From: Isohypsibius dastychi
Lineage: Eukaryota > Tardigrada > Eutardigrada > Parachela > Isohypsibiidae
NCBI GenBank assembly: GCA_034696485.1
Contig: JAQIWT010001104.1
Coordinates: forward strand, 1-12,496
DNA: 12,496 nucleotides
Direction of reading: 5' to 3'
Part shown: in pieces, positions 8,780 to 12,496 of the stretch
How the letters are laid out: each line of letters opens with the position of its first letter
Position numbering within the stretch: position 1 is the first letter of the stretch
Translations under genes and position numbers: made by a program
Notes under the pieces: generated by a model
What the model was told of the DNA's origin: nothing
Seen by the model: only the letters and a program-made list of their open reading frames with translations
Databases searched by the model: none

Positions 8780-9003
8780 TCCCTATGAAAACGCACAGAT
8801 CAAGACCGCGCAACCAAATCTCGCGTTGTTGTTCAAAATGAAATGAAAGGCTTTGTTCAGGGTCGTCAAAATATATAACCATGAAATCCCAATCATATAT
8901 ATAAAGAACACAACAGCAAACAATCAAAAGTCAGAAAAGAAATGTCATCTCACACCAAGAAACCACTGGCCACTCTTTGTATCCCAGTGGACCCAGGTCT
9001 GCG
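8780..9003 (-). pseudogene. Duplicated 3' end of the neighbouring kinase-like gene (last 17 codons plus 3' flank)
   Basis: This stretch aligns with about 11450-11681. In the coding part, 8949-9000 differs from 11631-11682 at about five positions, with a 28-base identical run, and similarity continues with gaps through the 3' flank to about 8780. Read on the minus strand, 9003-8950 keeps the kinase C-terminal frame (PGSTGIQRVASGF, then LV and stop; the kinase gene has PGSTGIQRVASGF, then MA and stop). Similarity stops abruptly at about 9000, before any kinase-domain sequence. It is therefore a partial duplication or the leftover of a deleted second kinase gene. It starts about 30 bases past the stop codon of the serpentine-receptor gene and so probably lies in that gene's 3' UTR. 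Confidence 0.82.
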
Positions 9004-9035
9004 TTTTACCATTGCGGAATTCATCACAATCTAGA

Positions 9036-10032
9036 TCATTTCGAGAACAGCTTCTTTAGACCTTGACGATAGTCTTGATTCAATGCCAAAAAAATAACCT
9101 GCGAATAAGGTATAGATAAACGTTTCTCTCCGAACCCACCTGACATAAATCATACCGGCAATCCAAAATACGGTAGCCAGAACGAGAAGCGTAACCACAA
9201 GAAGGCGACGCCGCGATCAAAACGCGACACAGTCAAGAGGAAACCAAACTGGCGGCAGACTGCGTACCACGTGGTGGATGCGGCGAGCATGGCAGTCACA
9301 TTCCTTCTCCTCCTAGCACTTGGAGTCGGGGTGACACGGTTTCCCCAAAATGTCAAGTGTAATGTTTTTGCACAAATCAAAACATACAATGCGAAGCCTC
9401 CCCAAAGTGGCACCTGTAGTCCAAGAATCAAGAACGGCATGTTCTTTGCTGAGTCAGTTGTGATGGTGCCGCAACCGTAAAAGGGTGCTCGCTGGACATC
9501 AAAGTATCCGGTATAACCCAATAACTTGCGCATTGAAAGCAGGGTGCCGATGAGAGACGAAAGGCAAACGAGCAGCACATTTATCCGCAAGTTGTTCCAC
9601 ACTGAGAATCGGGTCGCGAAAAATGTCGCGCCGAATCTATTGATTGCAAGAACCAGTTCAGCGTAGCAATGGCTGTTCTGCATGGCATGTTGAATAAATA
9701 AAGTGCCAGTGCAAAAGGCACTGCTTTGTAATGACCCGTCTACGAAAACGCGAAGCGTTACCAAGATGGCGATCGGGACATGCACACCGCAATGCATAAA
9801 ATTCAGGAAAACCATAGTAAACTATCAACGCTCCCGTTCCTTTACGTAACGTCTTCTCAGAAAGAACGACAATTAGTAAAAGCAAACTCAGTATTGCACC
9901 CGGCAAGGAAAAGCAAAGCGTCGTGGTTACCCAGGTCAAAAACCGCACCTGGTTATTCCATAACCAGTTCGCATCGTGAGAACTATTCGAGTACACCGAT
10001 GATGCATTTCGTTCGGAAATATTCATAGACAT
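9036..10032 (-). CDS. Nematode serpentine-receptor-like 7TM protein with a broken or alternatively spliced TM1-TM2 region
   Basis: Start ATG at 10032. The extracellular N-terminus has sequons at N4, N9 and N16, then TM1 (near residues 31-56) and a basic loop EKTLRK. The downstream frame, open from 9815, encodes a TM2-like stretch (MVFLNFMHCGVHVPIAILV), a TM3 ending in LVLAINRF, an FSVW motif, TM4 and TM5, and a TM7-like end FGLPVIFLALNQDYR. The last intron is 9155-9099 (57 bases, phase 0) and the last exon is 9098-9036. The two main frames are offset by one base near 9816-9828. Either this is a frameshift (pseudogene or sequence error), or an intron at 9845-9740 (106 bases, donor GTAAAG, acceptor TTTTCGTAG) joins them in phase. 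The spliced form (10032-9846, 9739-9156, 9098-9036) gives 277 residues but loses TM2. The family is a nematode chemoreceptor superfamily (Srv/Srg/Srx-like); the class is unresolved. Confidence 0.7.
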
Positions 10033-11631
10033 GGCACTGAAAATATTCTGCCAAATACACTGTGCTCGCTCGTGCTCTTCGAGCGATCTTTATAGTTTGT
10101 CGAGCCGGATGCGGGTTGGCAAGAATAAATGGTCGGCTAGCTGGCGCGTAGTGTTGAAGCAGTGCCAGCGATGGGGTGAATTGATGTGGCTGATACGCGT
10201 TTCATGCCTATGCCCGAAGAGAGGTGGAGTAGGTGGCGTGTCTGGCGGATATTTGGCGGTTTTGAAACGTCGTACACGACCGCAGTTAGTTCGAAAACAT
10301 GCGATCCACCCACGTCTTTGGACCGACCGTGTCCACAAAAGTGAGCGTCTCTTCAGCAATTCTTACTACAGTCGTTTGCACTCGGTTCGTTTGTCATCTT
10401 ATGTCAGCAAATTGGAAAATCCTGTAATGGCAGACTACGCGACTGAATGTAGAAAACTGCTTTGCAATGCGCTCGAGCTATTCACATGAACCCGAGGCTT
10501 GTTTCAGCTAGGAAAATAACTAAGCACTAATTAATTCGCAGTTACATATTATTTACGAGACCGAAAACTTGCAGTTAACTGCCCAATCTGAAAACTACCG
10601 ACATACAAAATCAACAGCAAATGGTTGAAATTCATGACAGTAAGTTGCGTCAATATGTTATCCAAAGTCGATTTCTGGGTCGCAGTGAATGGCCGCTGCC
10701 CTGAGTAACCCGTCAAAAATAATTCCACTGAAGCTATGACCTCGGAGTCTGGCATTCTTAAAGATATATCTGATGAGTTGAAGTAGAGTCATGTATGTAT
10801 ACACCATTTTATAAAATTCAGTATTCGTTCCAATTTTGCCCGAAGGTTGATCATCAAGTGCGGGCAAGTGGCAAGTTTGTTCGCATCGTTTCTTGTTCAA
10901 CGCAGTCAGTGCCAGACGATGTCATTACCAGAAGACCAACGATCTTCCCACGCTTTTTTTATTTCGGAAACAGGTCTATATTTGTGTTTGATGATTACGA
11001 ATCTGAAGGTCAGCTGATCACAGCTCGACGGGAAACTGATTGAGAATAGGACTATTGCAGAGTTCATAAAGTGGGTAGTGACGGCCGGTAATAGCAGTCC
11101 TTCTGACATGAGATGACTGAAATGACTCTCATATACTACAATTCCGAGTGGGCGGTAATCTCCAAAGATATGAATTTTCTCGGAGTCGTTTCAGGATGAA
11201 CATTTCTTTTTAATTACAATCACAGTATACGGTGATTATTATAATAATTACATCCCCCACATTTTAATCTGCCAGAGCATCGGCAGCTAGCCTTAGGCTG
11301 ACCTCAAAACATCCCGACCCATGAAGTCCTGAAAGGGTCCCGATTACAAAGATGGCACCAAATGCGGATGCTATAAGAAGTCATGTTGGGCTTGTCTCCA
11401 TGTGAATGATAGGATGAGGAGTGAGCAGTGGTGGAAGGGGAGCGGGGACTTAAACGCTGTGAAAATGTTCAGATCAAAACTGCACAGCCACATCTCAGTC
11501 TTGTTTGAAATAAAATGGAATGCCTCGTTTAAAGTCGTCAAAACGCATATACAATATCTTGACCATAAAAATTTCAATTACTTACAAAGCACTCAACAGC
11601 AAAAGTCAAAGGTCAAAAAAGACAGGTCATC
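10033..11631. other. Long intergenic region: serpentine-receptor upstream region and kinase 3' flank
   Basis: No gene supported in about 1.6 kb. The left end must hold the promoter of the receptor gene starting at 10032, and TTTATAG at about 10090 is the only TATA-like word noted. Short open frames on both strands (for example 10031-10489 plus; 10549-10755 and 10658-10900 minus) have no recognisable motifs and overlap one another. The minus-strand ones contain hydrophobic stretches and could be remnants of a receptor exon, but I cannot show it. The right end, from about 11450, is the kinase 3' flank that is duplicated at 8780-8950. Confidence 0.4.
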
Positions 11632-12496
11632 TCACGCCATGAACCCACTAGCTACTCTTTGTATCCCAGTGGACCCAGGTCGATCCCTCGTAACAACTGG
11701 TAGAAGAAAGCTCTCATTTTCCTCGTTGAATCGCCAATATGGCAGGTCCAGCTGCCGGTAGTATTCAACTGCACTAGAAGGAAGATGTCGCTCTAGAGTT
11801 CTGCACAGCTCCTCAAAAGTCGGCCGCTTGTCTGGACTGAGTTCCCAACACTTCAGGACAACTGTCCTGTAAATATTCTTCGGCATGGCGTTCGGCATTT
11901 CCAACAACAAATTGAACTTGGACTGATTCCTGGGAAGTGTTCCTTGTGTGCTTCTGTCGTAGCTTATAGTGAAGATATCCCAAACCAAAGTTCCGAATGA
12001 CCAGACATCCCCTTCTGATGTGATCTTACTATTGTAGATGATCTCCGGTGGTAACCAATCTTCTTCATCGGTTCGCTGCAAGAATGTATTTTTAGTTGGT
12101 ACAATTTTTATTTTTAATGGCTGACATTCTTACCGAAACTTTCGGGGTCTCCAGTTCTTCATGGAAGTTTTTCTTACATTCTGCGCACAAAGCTGGTTTT
12201 GAGAGGTTGGCGATTTTGATGATATTGTTCTCGGAAACCAATATCGTGTCGGCGTTGAGGTTGCCGTGAGTAATGGCACGAGCTGCCAGAAATTCCATCC
12301 CACGACTGACCTGGTACGCAAAATCAAGGAGTTTTCTTGTTGAAATTGACTTCTTCAGTTGGTCGAGTTCAATTGGTTGTTCTTGATCCAACGACTGAAA
12401 TGAGAATCCCCGGTTTTTTAATCCATCTCCGAAAATCGGGGAGCCGGGCGACCCAAGCGCGTTTCCGTGTGAATGCTTGTGGATTTTGAGATATTG
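11632..12496 (-). CDS. Receptor-tyrosine-kinase-like pseudokinase, C-terminal part (5' end outside window)
   Basis: Two exons on the minus strand, 12496-12134 (open at the window edge) and 12075-11632, with a 58-base phase-0 intron; 268 residues are visible. The fragment starts at a hinge-like QYLKIHKH (residues 1-8). A Gly/Ser/Pro-rich insert to about residue 45 is placed like the kinase insert of VEGFR/PDGFR. The helix LDFAYQVSRGMEFLAARAI is very close to the family pattern. Where HRD is expected it reads HGN (77-79), the loop Asn is replaced (NADT), and DFG is NLS (97-99). Structural landmarks survive: PPE at 130-132 for APE, D144 in DVWSFG, and R205 in CWELSPDKRP. Loss of the catalytic Asp and both metal-binding positions predicts no phosphotransfer, so the role is likely scaffolding or allosteric. 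Nematode ver-type receptors are the nearest comparison I can name. A TCATTTCAG at 12403-12395 looks like an acceptor, but the frame runs through it and no in-window GT donor fits the phase. Confidence 0.82.

Noticed and set aside
9130-9210. Second frameshift in the serpentine-receptor gene, giving a hydrophobic TM7 in another frame ending at a GTCAG|GTGGGT donor
   Set aside because: The last exon needs a phase-0 junction. The original frame with donor at 9155 joins it directly as LPVIFLALNQDYR, a normal receptor end, so no second shift is needed.
9780-9830. Very short 8-base or 49-base introns (ending GTTGATAG) to fix the receptor frame
   Set aside because: Eight bases is too short to splice and does not fix the frame. 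The 49-base version restores phase but has a poor donor and removes the basic first loop.
10031-10489. 152-codon open frame on the plus strand, divergent from the serpentine-receptor gene
   Set aside because: It overlaps the receptor start codon and lies in its expected promoter, with no recognisable motif, membrane segment or splice sites; it is probably chance.
12395-12410. Intron acceptor TCATTTCAG just upstream of the kinase helix
   Set aside because: The frame is open through it to the window edge, the upstream peptide fits a kinase hinge, and the only in-window GT (GGGTCGCC) is out of phase. A donor beyond the window cannot be excluded.

Overview
The window looks like nuclear DNA of a free-living rhabditid nematode, most like Caenorhabditis. 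Coding regions are short exons separated by GT-AG introns of about 54-84 bases, often ending in a T-rich tract plus CAG. Genes are dense on both strands, chemoreceptor genes of nematode type are present, and the non-coding gaps hold small inverted-repeat elements. The organism call is inference from gene content and intron style.

Layout. (1) 1-769, plus strand: the last three exons of the glutamate-cysteine ligase catalytic subunit (gcs-1/GCLC), the rate-limiting enzyme of glutathione synthesis. (2) 1487-2740, plus strand: a four-exon gene for a 359-residue, probably single-pass protein. Its lumenal part resembles the SGNH/GDS domain of CASD1 (sialic acid O-acetyltransferase) but lacks the polytopic acyltransferase half. 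(3) 2862-4326 and 6825-8299, minus strand: two tandem paralogues, each with three exons of identical length (1023, 159 and 171 bases) and each encoding a 450-residue seven-pass receptor of insect gustatory-receptor (7tm_7) type. (4) The 2.5 kb between them holds a 415-bp inverted-repeat element (4815-5229) and a 280-bp element with long C and G homopolymers and an 18-bp-periodic run of TGACGTCA-like sites (5730-6009). (5) 9036-10032, minus strand: a nematode serpentine-receptor-like gene whose reading frame breaks between membrane segments 1 and 2. It is either a frameshifted pseudogene or is rescued by a 106-base intron that removes the second membrane segment. (6) 11632-12496, minus strand: the 3' part of a receptor-tyrosine-kinase-like gene of VEGFR/PDGFR/FGFR flavour, with HRD changed to HGN and DFG changed to NLS, so a predicted pseudokinase. 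(7) 8780-9003: a diverged copy of the last 17 codons plus 3' flank of that kinase gene, about 30 bases past the stop codon of the serpentine-receptor gene.

The genes do not form one pathway. The first two look like stand-alone genes. The minus-strand block from 2862 to the window end looks like a fast-evolving cluster of sensory receptors and a receptor-like pseudokinase shaped by tandem duplication, partial duplication and small-transposon insertion. No bacterial, viral, CRISPR or RNA-gene features were recognised.
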